Below, piece by piece: positions 10,201 through 19,500 of a stretch of DNA of 64,000 bases. The stretch is from Emiliania huxleyi CCMP1516 (Eukaryota > Haptophyta > Isochrysidales > Noelaerhabdaceae), in NCBI RefSeq assembly GCF_000372725.1, contig NW_005201392.1:925620-989619 (forward strand), given 5' to 3'. A program made the translations under genes and the position numbers. The stretch's first letter is position 1. The number at the start of each line of letters is the position of its first letter. Under the pieces are notes generated by a model that saw only the letters and a list, made by a program, of their open reading frames with translations, was not told where the DNA came from and did no database searches.

Positions 10201-11478
10201 CTGCGAGGAGATCTGGGGAGATCTGGGGAGATCTGGGGAGATCTGGGGAGATCTGGGGAGATCCACCTCGCAGGGTCGGGGTCGGGGTCGGGGTCGGGGT
10301 TTTGGTTTCGGGGGGGGGGGGGGGGGTTGGGGATTTGGGGGTTTGGGGTTGGGACTAGCAGCGGTCCGCCCACCTAGCAGAGGACTGGATCGATGGCCGC
10401 ACTTGACGAGCCGACGCGGCGCCGCCGCAGTGTCGCCAGCCTCGGCCGGCGACCGGACGACCCACTCCGACAAGCCTTCAGCGCGGAGGCCCTTCTTCCG
10501 GTCCTCGCGGATGGCTAGGCCGTTGCGGCCCGGCTTGAGGAGGTCCGAGAGCACCTCGTTGTAGATCTGCAGGTACGACGCGCGCACCAAGAAGCGGCGC
10601 GCGCCGGGCCTCGCGCTCCGCTCCACCTGTGTGTGTCGAGCGGTGCGGCTTCCGGCGCACCGCGTGAAGACGAGGGCCACGAAGGGAGGGAGTGGAGCTC
10701 GGTGCAGCGGTGGGCAGGTGCGTACGTCTCGCCGCGACTGCATCTCGCAAGACGCGGACCACTGTGGTTCAGCTGTGGTTCCCGCATCTATGCCGCCCGA
10801 CGTGTTCAAAGATGTCCGCGACGGCGCGGGGGATGATGCCGCGCTGCGCTCCATCGGGCGCCCCCTCCATGGTATGTGTCTTGCCGGCACCCGTGTGGCC
10901 TAGCCGCCAGGACGCGCCATCGAGAGAGGGGGTGCGGAGGTGCAGAGGTGGAGGCGGAGCGCGAGGCTCACCGTAGGCAATGATGGACGCGTTGAAGCCG
11001 GCGAGGGTGGAGGAGACGGCGGGCCGCGCCACCGCATCGTACACGGCCGCCTGCCCCTCCGACGGCGAGAAGGCCGCGTCGAATGTGAACGAGTACCGCG
11101 GGCCCGGCCCGAGCCCGTCGTCCGGCCACGCCGTCACCTGCGAGGAGACAGCGCGGCGTGGCTGCGGAGACTGCGGCAGCGGCCAGCAGCATGCAGCGGG
11201 CAGCATGCAGACGCGCCGCGCACAGCAGGCAGCGAGGTGTGTGCAGCGAGCGGTAGCACGCCGAGAGGCGAGAGAGGTGAGCCGGAATCTGCTGTGCTCA
11301 CCTCGCCAGGAGCGCGCACGGTCAGCTCTTCGGTGGACACTTCGCGCGCGAGCGGAGGCCTCACGCGGACGGCCACCCGCACGGTCTCGGGCCAGTCCGC
11401 CGATGAGCTAGCCTCTGACGAGGCGCTGGACGATGATAGACGCCCGAGGGAGGCGCTCTCCACAGCGAGAACCACCAT
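7252..11478 (-). CDS. Kinesin with N-terminal motor and long coiled-coil tail
   Basis: Start ATG at 11478-11476. Motor exons on the minus strand are 11478-11302, 11137-10972, 10899-10802, 10626-about 10438, 10200-9895 and 9618-about 9420. Motifs in order: [10 protein letters not shown] (strand 1), [15 protein letters not shown] with a P-loop split G|GC by an intron, [25 protein letters not shown] (switch I), LVDLAGSER (switch II), [10 protein letters not shown] and FASRARHV (neck). Coiled-coil exons follow (about 8770-8527, 8380-8330, 8170-7650, 7612-7252; stop TAA 7254-7252). The product would be a plus-end-type cytoskeletal motor of unassigned kinesin class; the Ser/Gly-rich linker in the tail is unusual. 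Several introns are built of tandem repeats that copy exon sequence and use GC donors. The join near 10438/10200 is unresolved. Confidence 0.85.
8381..8523 (-). repeat. Repeat-built kinesin intron (GATCTCGGCT core)
   Basis: The donor side reads CAG|GTGGACGAGAGG and the acceptor side CTACAG|GTCGACGAGATGG, so the intron start copies the start of the next exon. Between them lie several GATCTCGGCT-like units (plus strand GAGATCAGCC at 8389-8418). Canonical GT-AG. Confidence 0.65.
8779..8945 (-). repeat. Composite kinesin intron with two minisatellite cores
   Basis: Three copies of the exon segment GTGCAGGCCGAGGCG are separated by two different cores: four TTCCTAGAAGG units (plus strand 8842-8889) and two CACGACATGTC units (8782-8806). 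A second exon-derived block, CCCCGGGCCGCGTC, also occurs twice. The final acceptor is CTGCAG followed by the true exon [10 protein letters not shown]. Confidence 0.7.
9619..9894 (-). repeat. Kinesin intron made of four identical 69-bp units
   Basis: The segment GCGAGACACGTGCCG starts at 9894, 9825, 9756, 9687 and 9618 (minus strand), an exact 69-bp period. The first 32 nt of every unit copy the exon that begins at 9618 ([11 protein letters not shown]); the other 37 nt are CTTCTAGGAACC-type repeats ending CTAG. Splicing ACG|GC...CTAG|GCG removes 276 bp and restores the kinesin sequence [17 protein letters not shown] exactly. Confidence 0.85.
10208..10262. repeat. 11-bp tandem repeat in kinesin intron
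   Basis: Five units of GAGATCTGGGG. On the minus strand it is bounded by GCGAG|GTGGATC and CGCAG|GTGGATG, again an intron-start copy of the downstream exon (VDGLLRRG). A GGGGTC heptamer-like run and a G homopolymer follow at 10264-10330. Confidence 0.8.
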
Positions 11479-12650
11479 GTTCGGGCGCCTGTCCCCAGGT
11501 CTACACTCGTAAGAGTGTGATGTGCATCGAATAGGAATGTGCGGCGAAAGAAAGTTTCGGGAGAAAAGAATTTCATAAGGAGATTGCCAGATGAGAGTGG
11601 GGGGAGGACAGGCGAGCGACATTTGACGACGTCGGGGGTCACAATGATCAATGAAAGCGCAACACTCTTTCTTTGTAGAAACCACGACGCGATCTTTGTC
11701 AAGCGCAACCAACTTCAACCTGCTGCTCCACGAGACGTTCGGCGGCGGCTTCTCGCCCACCCCGTTCTCAAGCTGCGCCGCCTCGCGCGCAAAGTCGCGC
11801 GCGGCAGCGTTGACCGCACGGCCTACTCGCTCGCCCAAGTACTCGCTCTCTTTTATGTCCCACCAAGATGCAGAGCGCATCTCTCTCTCTGTTGTGCGAG
11901 GCGTGAACCGCGCCATTCGCTCTCACCTGGCAACCCTGTCTGCACGTCTCGCGCGCGCGTGAACAGGGCACAGCACAGGCGTACGTATTCTAGAGGGGGG
12001 AAAGAAACGGGGAGTGGGGGGCCCCGCCACGAGAAGTGCGTTTTGGGGATGCAGAGCGTGCAAGGCGGCTAGGGATGAAGCCGCAAAAGAGGCGCGCGAG
12101 GCAAGTAGGAGCGCCCGGCGTTTCTCACTTTCCGGGACAGCCCCTGACAGCCCCGCCCTTGCGAGGCAGGAAGGTGACGACTACCCGTACGCCCTGTTGC
12201 TCCTCGCCGACCGCCCATGCACCCGCCGTTCCCTTTCTCCAACCAAAGATGGTAAAAAATGGCCTTGTTGCCCGGGGAGAGGGGGGGGGGGCACGGGGGC
12301 ACGGGGGCACATTGTTATATGAGCGTCATCTTGTAGTGAACAGGCCGACATCGCGGTTTGAGCGCCCAGCGCAGGGGGGGTCCGGTCGGCGGCCGCGGAA
12401 GACCGCAGACCGGAGGGGGGGTCCGGGGTCGGTCGGAGGACGGAGCGCAGACCGAGGGGGGGGGGTCGGTCGGGTTGGCTCGAGGGACGAGGGTCACACC
12501 GCACATGCTCGCCGTAGCTGTGAATAAATTAGTATCTCTAAATCAGTAACCAGCCTCCGGCGGGGCCCCCCGCTACCATCCAAACCAGAGTACCGGTCAT
12601 AGATAGAGAGGCTCAAGTGTGACATAAGTGTCCACACACATACGACATAC
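11479..12650. other. Intergenic region, no supported gene
   Basis: Holds the presumptive kinesin promoter side, an A/T-moderate stretch at 11520-11720 and G-rich runs at 12280-12480. The block at 12370-12480 repeats GGGGGGTCCGGTCGG-type sequence that belongs to repeat R2 (see 14698). Open frames here are short, overlap on all strands and have no recognisable motif. Confidence 0.4.
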
Positions 12651-13791
12651 ACAAAGCAACTCTCACGACACACGGGCACCGGGTGGAGCGGCGGCGGCGG
12701 CGGCAGCAGCACGCGCGGGCGGACGGATTCGGACGGGGCGGAGCAGCGACCGCCTGGGCGGCCGCTGCTCTGTCTGCGCAGCGCTGTCAGGTGCACAGGG
12801 AAGCGTGGCGGCGCGGGGACGCGCGGCGGCGGTGGCGAGCAGGCGAGCGGCCCGTGCGCGGCGAGGCGGACAGGTGATCGGCAGGCGGGTGATGGGCCGG
12901 AGAGTGACCGCGCCCAGCGATCGGAGGCGAGCCGATCGTCCGGGGTCGCTCGGCCGCAGCTGACCTCGAAGGCGTGCGGAGCGCGACTGTCTGTGTCGGG
13001 GGGCGGCCGTCATGTGGCGAGGAGGGAGGACGACAAGTGCGCGTCGTACGGGTCGCTCTTCATCGCCAGTCGAGCGGCACTCAAGTCGAGACCGAAGGAA
13101 AGCATGACGGGTTTGAGCCAGGCCCTTGGAACGCCCGTGAAATCTGCTTTGGCGCCAAAGCTTGTGACGAGGTTTGCCACGAAAAGCGTCCCCAGTGGAA
13201 AATGGGGGCTAACTGGGCGGCCAAATTCACACCTCGCGGGACTACTTATGTTTTCGTAAACGTAGTCGTGGCCCCCCGCTACGTCGCACGAGTGCAACCG
13301 GGTAGCGGGGGGCTATTAGTATCTCTAAAACTGAGTTGCTCATGAAGCGGCGTCCAGCACCCGGATCGATTGCCATTCGCTGTCGCTTGACCTTGAGCGA
13401 CTCGGAAGCCGATGAGCCGGCGGCGGCGATGTGTCGATCAAGTCTGGCAAGTCATCGTAGTCATTGGAAGGGACGATGCGCGCGTACTGTGGAGAACTGA
13501 GCGCTGCCAGAGCTTGTACAAAGCGACGGCAAGCAGGATCAGGCCTGCGACTGCGTGGATGCTCCACATATGTGTGTGGAGTCGGGCTCGCTCGGGCCTC
13601 GGCGAAAAAGTCTCCTTGGTGGCGCTTGGCTGCGTAACTAGTTTTCATGAAAAGTTAAACCGGCGAGTTCGAAGCGCCCGACGCCCGTGGCGGTTCGCGA
13701 GAAGGAGGGAGAGGGTTTGATTGAGGGGGCTCATGGCAACGTCGCAAGCAAGGACACCGACCAGGGGGGGGTCGGTCGTCACACCTCCCGC
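12651..13791. other. Intergenic region with a short flanking repeat
   Basis: No gene supported. The string TTAGTATCTCTAAA appears at 12529-12542 and again at 13316-13329, with GGCCCCCCGCTA next to or near each copy (about 12565 and 13270), which may mark the ends of an undefined insertion of about 0.8 kb. Confidence 0.35.
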
Positions 13792-14662
13792 CTGAGGGAG
13801 GGTGTAGAGGATGTAGAGTGTAGAGCACTGTAGAGCTGTAGAGATGTAGAGCGCTGTAGAGCTGTAGAGCTCTACATCCGCCGCGTGACGAGGCGCCTGC
13901 GTTGTAGAGCGATGTAGAGGCGCTCTACAACGTGAAATCTCTACAACAAACTCTACATCATAAGCGGCGAACGAGGCACGGTCGCTCTCCGACATGAGGC
14001 GCGTTGCACTTGCCAGTGCTGCCCTGGCCTTCTGTCTGCCCGCCCAATGGGTGGCAGATGCCTCTGCTGCTGTGGCATGCCTCACGGCTGCGACTGGCCG
14101 GCGCCTCGGCGCGTCAGCTCGGCTCGGCGTAGCGATCGTGGCCAGCGCAACTCGCCTGGACTCAACGCTCAGCCAGGAGCTCCCGCACGCGCTGGCGCGA
14201 GTCATGGCGCAGATAAGGCGTCTGAATGCTCGCCTCGCCTCGCGCAAATGCGACCGTCCTCGCAGCCGACAGTCCACCGCCTGCTAAAGAAGCACAGCGA
14301 CGAATGCGGCACCGGCGACACATGGCAGGCTGGTCATGACGCAGTTATAGGGTGTTGTGTGCCGTCAGAGGGACTCTCTGTGTGTCAGGGATAGTCAGGG
14401 CTGTCCATCAGAGCTTCACTAAGCTCGGTAAAACCCCATTAGCGCGGCTCGACCTCTTTGAGTCACTGCCTTCCCGGCGGTTTGGCTGTAGAGCCTCTAC
14501 AACAAACTCTACAACAAAATCGCGCTCTACATCGCTCTACAACGCAGGCGCCTCGTCACGCGGCGGATGTAGAGCTCTACAGCTCTACAGCGCTCCAGAG
14601 CGCTCTACATCTCTACAGCTCTACAGCGCTCTACACTCTACATCCTCTACACCCTCCCTCAG
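13792..14662. mobile_element. Inverted-repeat element with TGTAGAG-rich arms
   Basis: The left arm (13792-13919) and the right arm (14525-14662) are reverse complements over about 130 bp: CTGAGGGAGGGTGTAGAGGA, then many TGTAGAGC units, then CTACATCCGCCGCGTGACGA and GCGCCTGCGTTGTAGAGCGA. The arms are themselves tandem TGTAGAG arrays. The 600-bp middle carries a 97-codon ORF (13994-14287, +) with a signal-peptide-like start (MRRVALASAALAFCLPAQ), of doubtful reality. No transposase is present, so if mobile it would be a non-autonomous foldback/MITE-like DNA element. No clear target-site duplication found. Confidence 0.6.
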
Positions 14663-14697
14663 CCTCCCGCCCGCCGCCGAGCAAGCGAGAGAGAGAG

Positions 14698-14772
14698 CGA
14701 CCGACCGGAGGGGGGGTCCGGTCCACATCGGGGGCAGACCACCGACCGGGGGGGGGTCCCCACGAAGTAGGG
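14698..14772. repeat. Dispersed repeat R2, copy next to the inverted-repeat element
   Basis: Reads GACCGACCGGAGGGGGGGTC, then a GGTCCACATCGGGGGCAGACC block, then GTCCCCACGAAGTA. Related sequence occurs at 59515-59690 (longer), at 60104-60122 (only the GGGGTCCCCACGAAGTAAAC end) and, diverged, at 12370-12480. No coding capacity. Confidence 0.65.
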
Positions 14773-14911
14773 GGGGGGTACAAAATGAAGCTCACATTAG
14801 CCATTTAGCCGGAGACTATAGTCGAGCGCGTCGGAGAGGTGTTTGAATGCAAAGAATGCAAGTTTTAGCTTTGCTTTGCTGTGGTGCTGTGGTCTCCATT
14901 GTCCATGCGCA

Positions 14912-16201
14912 ATGCTAGATGCGCGCGCCGACGCCATCGCTGTGCCGTCCTGGCGACGGCGGCTCGGCACCGGCCTCCTCTTCATCCTGGCGACGGCGGT
15001 CCTGGTCGCCCTCGTGCCGTCCGACGGGCTCACGCACGACGCCACCGGCGGCAGACGCCTTTCGTCCTCGCCGCCTTTTGCCTCTTCGGCGCCGCGGCAT
15101 GTCCACCCTTGGGCACAAAGGCTGCACACGCACGCCGCCGAACCTCGCAGCACCGTCGCTCGTGAAGCCGCTGCCCGCGCAGCCGCTACCCCTGTCGAGG
15201 ACGCGCCCCTCGTCGGCACATGCAGCCAGCCGCGCAACATCTTCATCGACGCCGGCGTCAACTGGTGCAATACGATCCGCTTATTCGAGGATATCGAATA
15301 CGGCAAGAACGCGACGTTCGCGACCGCGCTACCCGCGCCGTACGACGTCTACGGCCTCGAAGCCTCTCCGCTCATTCAGCCCTTCGCAGAGCAATATTTC
15401 AGATGGCTCAACGGGCTGCTTGACGACGAGCCAGAGACGTGTCTGCCGCGCTCGGGCTCGACTGCGCACCTCAAGAAGTACTCGAGCGTGTACGGCTGCC
15501 TCCACGCCGATGCCAACAGGATGCGCCAGTGCATGTGGCAGAAGCTCACCAAGCATCTCAACGCTCTCAGGCCTGACCCAAGGCTCAACTCGTCGACGCT
15601 CATTGCGGAGCGACTTGACGGCGCGCGGCAGCAGTGCGGCCCGCCGCCGCAGAACCGCTTCACGTTCCTCCCGGCGGCAGCTGGCCACAGCGGCGACAAC
15701 GCGTGGCTCGAATTCTACGGCCCGCCGCAGCAGCTCGTGCGCGGCGGCAGCATACCCAAGCAATTCGCGCCGCCCTCCTTGAAGGACGGGAGGTACGACT
15801 TTCGCGTAAGGGTCGTCAACCTGCCTTTATGGCTTGCGGCGTCCTTCACGACCTCTGACCACGTGGTGCTGAAGATGGACGTGGAGGGCTCGGAGCATGG
15901 CATCCTTGAGGAAATGGTGGTTCGCGGTATCATGGGCCTCATCGACGTGCTCTCGCTCGAGTGCCACGGTTCTGGTGGTAACTGCGAGAACCTCCTAGCT
16001 CGCGTAAGGCAAGCGCATCCGCGCATCAGGCTGCTTAAGGAGGGGTGGGATCACTCGGGTTATGATTCTCACTCAACGCTCAATAGCGATGAGCAGGCGG
16101 CGGTCGCAAAGGCGTGCGAGGCATTCGATCCAGCGCGCTTTACGCTGTCGCACCGCCCTACTGGACCGGCGACCACCCCTGGCCCTGCCGCGCTGCCCTA
16201 G
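14912..16201 (+). CDS. FkbM-type methyltransferase-like type II membrane protein
   Basis: A single exon of 429 residues from the ATG at 14912. Residues about 15-33 form one hydrophobic helix (GTGLLFILATAVLVALV) after a basic patch, giving a type II Golgi/ER topology. The lumenal part contains NIFIDAGVNWCNTIRLF (the FkbM motif I-like D-G loop), VYGLEASP and VVLKMDVEGSEHGILEEM, the diagnostic FkbM strand with D-E-G-E. FkbM enzymes transfer methyl groups from S-adenosylmethionine, commonly to sugar hydroxyls; here a glycan O-methylation role in the secretory pathway is inferred. Six or more Cys in the lumenal part suggest disulphides. The upstream frame is open for 23 codons but lacks an ATG. 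Stop TAG at 16199-16201. Confidence 0.8.
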   Translation: MLDARADAIAVPSWRRRLGTGLLFILATAVLVALVPSDGLTHDATGGRRLSSSPPFASSAPRHVHPWAQRLHTHAAEPRSTVAREAAARAAATPVEDAPLVGTCSQPRNIFIDAGVNWCNTIRLFEDIEYGKNATFATALPAPYDVYGLEASPLIQPFAEQYFRWLNGLLDDEPETCLPRSGSTAHLKKYSSVYGCLHADANRMRQCMWQKLTKHLNALRPDPRLNSSTLIAERLDGARQQCGPPPQNRFTFLPAAAGHSGDNAWLEFYGPPQQLVRGGSIPKQFAPPSLKDGRYDFRVRVVNLPLWLAASFTTSDHVVLKMDVEGSEHGILEEMVVRGIMGLIDVLSLECHGSGGNCENLLARVRQAHPRIRLLKEGWDHSGYDSHSTLNSDEQAAVAKACEAFDPARFTLSHRPTGPATTPGPAALP

Positions 16202-16539
16202 CTCGTGCGCCAGTGCGGGCGAGCTTTTGTTAAGAGCCCCCAGCAAAAGTCATCAGGTACATTTTTGTATCTGCAATCTGGTAAAATCCTAAAAATGTAT
16301 CTGAATTGACTTTTTCTTTTATCTGAGAACGCTGAGTTGACTTTTCCTATTTCAAGCTGCGTCTGAGTCCACGGTCAGGCTCAGGGTGCCAGCCCCGGGC
16401 CCCCACCGTGTAAACCGTAAACGGACCTGCACCTGACACAGTACGCTCGGAGAACCCGTGTACTAAACAGTACGTTCCTGGGGGCTGCGCGTACAAGCCC
16501 AAACCTCAACTGCTCAGCATGCCAGAGGAGCGGCGGCTG
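16202..16539. other. Convergent intergenic spacer
   Basis: Lies between the stop of the methyltransferase (+) and the stop of the long GTPase gene (-). AT-rich around 16255-16340, consistent with 3' UTR sequence of both. Nothing else seen. Confidence 0.6.
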
Positions 16540-19500
16540 TCAGTCACTGTCGCACAAATCCACGACGGCGGGCTCGGCGCGCGGCCTCTTCCCAGGCGGG
16601 CCGTCGCCAGGCGAGTCCACCCTCGTCCGATGGCGGTTCGTGCTGGGGCTGCTGCGCAGTCCGGGCTGCGCGACGGCAGGCTCGACCGCAGACGGTGAGC
16701 TGCCAGCAGCGCTCGCTGCCGACGGCGCGGCAGCCGACGGCGCGGCAGCCGATGGCGCCGCCGCCCGCAAGCAGCGCAGCAGCACGGCCCCCACTCGCCG
16801 CCGCGGCGGTGCGCCGGCGGCGGCGCGAGCATGGTGCGCAGCGGCGGAAAGCGCGATGTAGGCGCGGAGAGCAGGAATCCGCGTCTCCGCGGCCGACGAG
16901 AAGACGCGCGCCTCGCCGTCGCCCGGCCGCACGCCCTCCAAGACCAGCGCGTCGCGGGAGGAGACCGGGAAGACCTAGCGGAGGCGGCGCCACAGCTGTC
17001 ACGCATCTGGCGCAGATAGCCGCGGATGCCACGAAGCGACGGTGCCGGGAGCTCGAAGCGGAGCCCCTCGTGGCCGAGGCAACCTCGCTCCCTCCAGCCC
17101 GAGAACAGGGGGCTCCGGCTGGCCGGCAGCAGGTGCGGCGGGCAGCCCTCATGGAACCTGCGCCGAGCGCGAAGCGCGTGTGAGAGGCGGGTGCGTGTCG
17201 TGGTTCGCAGCTCTCGCAGCTTCGTAGCACCAATGCGTGAGCGTGTGGGCGGTGAAGGCGTTTCGAGCGGCCGCGCAAGCGGCTGCCGACGTGCCAGCAC
17301 TCAGACCCAGATTCTCGGACACCTCCGACGGCGTGAGCAAATCCGCCTATGGGGACATGTCTCGGACATGTCTTGGACATCATGTCGTGGACTCATGGAC
17401 ATCATGTCCGACGGCGTGCGCAGGCGAGCCTTGGAGGCGATGAAGGCGAGATCGCCGAGGTAGCCAGAGTCCAGCAGCTCTCTCCGCAGCGGCAGCGGGA
17501 GGAGTGACTTGGCGCCTTTGTCGTTGGCGGCGCGGTTGATCGACGAGACCAAAAGCAGACTGTCCGCGGCCTCCAAAACACGCTCGAGGACGCCGCTGCG
17601 GGAGGCGCTCTCGTCGGCGAGTCCAGGCACGTCCCGCAGAAGCACGCCGCCGGCGGTGACCGCAAAGGGGCCGCGGAGGTGGACTCGGGCGACGAGCGGC
17701 CAGAGGTGCCTGGGAGACAAGTCTCCGGAGTCGTCCGAGGCGGAGGCGGAGGCGTCGACAAACGGCGCGACGAGATCCGCGAGGTCGGCGTCACCGCCCG
17801 CAGAGAGCTGCCGACTCGTGCCAAGCAGCTCGGCCACGTCCAAGCGAGCGAGCAGCGTGGTGGCGTCAGCGAGCGGAGAGCCGTACACAGCCGTGGCCCT
17901 CTCCCAGGACGCTTCAGCAGCGGCACTGCTGTCGCCGCCCGCCCTCGCATGCGCCTCGGCGGCGGTCACGGTCTCGCGCCACGCCTAATGGGACGTGTCT
18001 CGGACATGTCGTGGACACGTCGTGGACACCTCCGCCGACGGCGGCGACACCTCCTCCGCCACGAACTCGACCGTGGCGCTCCACACCTCGCCCCAGCTCG
18101 CGTCGATGACGGTGGCGGTGCACGCGGCGCAGCAGCTGGTCGGGAGTATCTCGTAGCCAAGCAGCGCGTTGAGCAGCGTGCTCTTGCCAGCGCCGGTGTC
18201 TCCGGCGACGATGACGTGGAACGGCGGCGCATCGGCGGGCGGCGGCGCAAGCAGCGCGAACGACTCGGGCTCGGGCGCTGCGACGGCGCCTCCTCCGCCG
18301 GCGAGGAGGCGGAGGCGGGTCTGAACGGCGCGAAGCCGCAGCTGCACCTCGCCGGGCGGGGCGCGGGGCAGGTTGTCTGGTAGGAGAACGGCTCGCAGCT
18401 CGGCCAAACTCATCGAGGTGGCGATCTCCAGCTCGGAGACCTCGGCCTGGTTCACATGTCATGTCGACGCGTGAAGAGACGCGGTTCTCACTCGAGCGGG
18501 CAAGCCTCGGAGGTCCCGGGCCTGCCGCATCGCGGCCTCCACCGCCGCCCTGGCCGCCGCAGGGAAATGAGACGCGACCCACCGGACGAGCGCCTCGCCG
18601 CTCAGAGCCGGCGCGCCGGCTGCGGGGGCCGAGGCAGAGGAGGAGACAGAGGCGGCCGCCTCCGCCGCAGCCTCCCTGGGTGTCAGCGGGTCCCGCTCGC
18701 CGCCCGCCGCCTCCAGCGCCGCGCTCAGCTCCTCCGCCGCCTCCTTGCCGCCCTGCTGCGCCGACAACAGCGCGCGCAGGAGCCTCTCGTACTTGAGCAA
18801 GTCGGCCGGCGGCGGCCTCTGGCGGCGCAACGCCTATGGGACAACATGTCTCGGACATGTCGTGGACATGTCGTGGACACCTCAGCCTCTGGCGGCGCGA
18901 CGCCTCGACTCCCTCCCAGATCTCCTCGAGAGCGGCAAGCTCCTAAACGGTCAGGTGCAGGGCGGCGAGGTCAGGTAGGGGTCCACAAGCTGGTGAGGGG
19001 GGGGGGGGGCAACCCTCGCCTTTCCGTGCTCGTCGTACAGCGCGCGACTCGCCTCCTCCTCCCTCAGCTCGGCCGCGCTCGCCTGGCGGGAATGGGAAGG
19101 GACCCGGGACGAGTGATCGACTCAAGCCCGATGCGAGTGTCTCGACCAGCCCGGGTGCTCGCCTGCCCAGCTGCCGACTTCATGACCTCGAGCTCGCCTA
19201 TGAATGAATAGTTCAGCCTTAGGCATTAGTTCTCAATGACTACTCTGCACGTCCTCGAGCTCGCCGCGGTGCGTGGCTGTCCGGCTCGACAGCACCTTGA
19301 CCGAGAGCAAACCTTCGAGCCCCTTGGCTGCCGCCGCAACGGCGAGGGAGGTGTGTCCGCCGTGAGTGAAGGCCGGCCCGCCGAAGACCTGCGCATGACG
19401 TCTCATATGAGTTCACCTAGGAAGCTCATTTCGCCTACCACTAAAGGAGCACCTCCCGCTGGACGTCGCCCGATCGCTGGTCAAGAAACCGCTGCACGCG

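Noticed and set aside
13994-14287. Secreted protein gene inside the foldback element
   Set aside because: Signal-like start but the frame overlaps equally open frames on the other strand and has no motif; mentioned only within the element.
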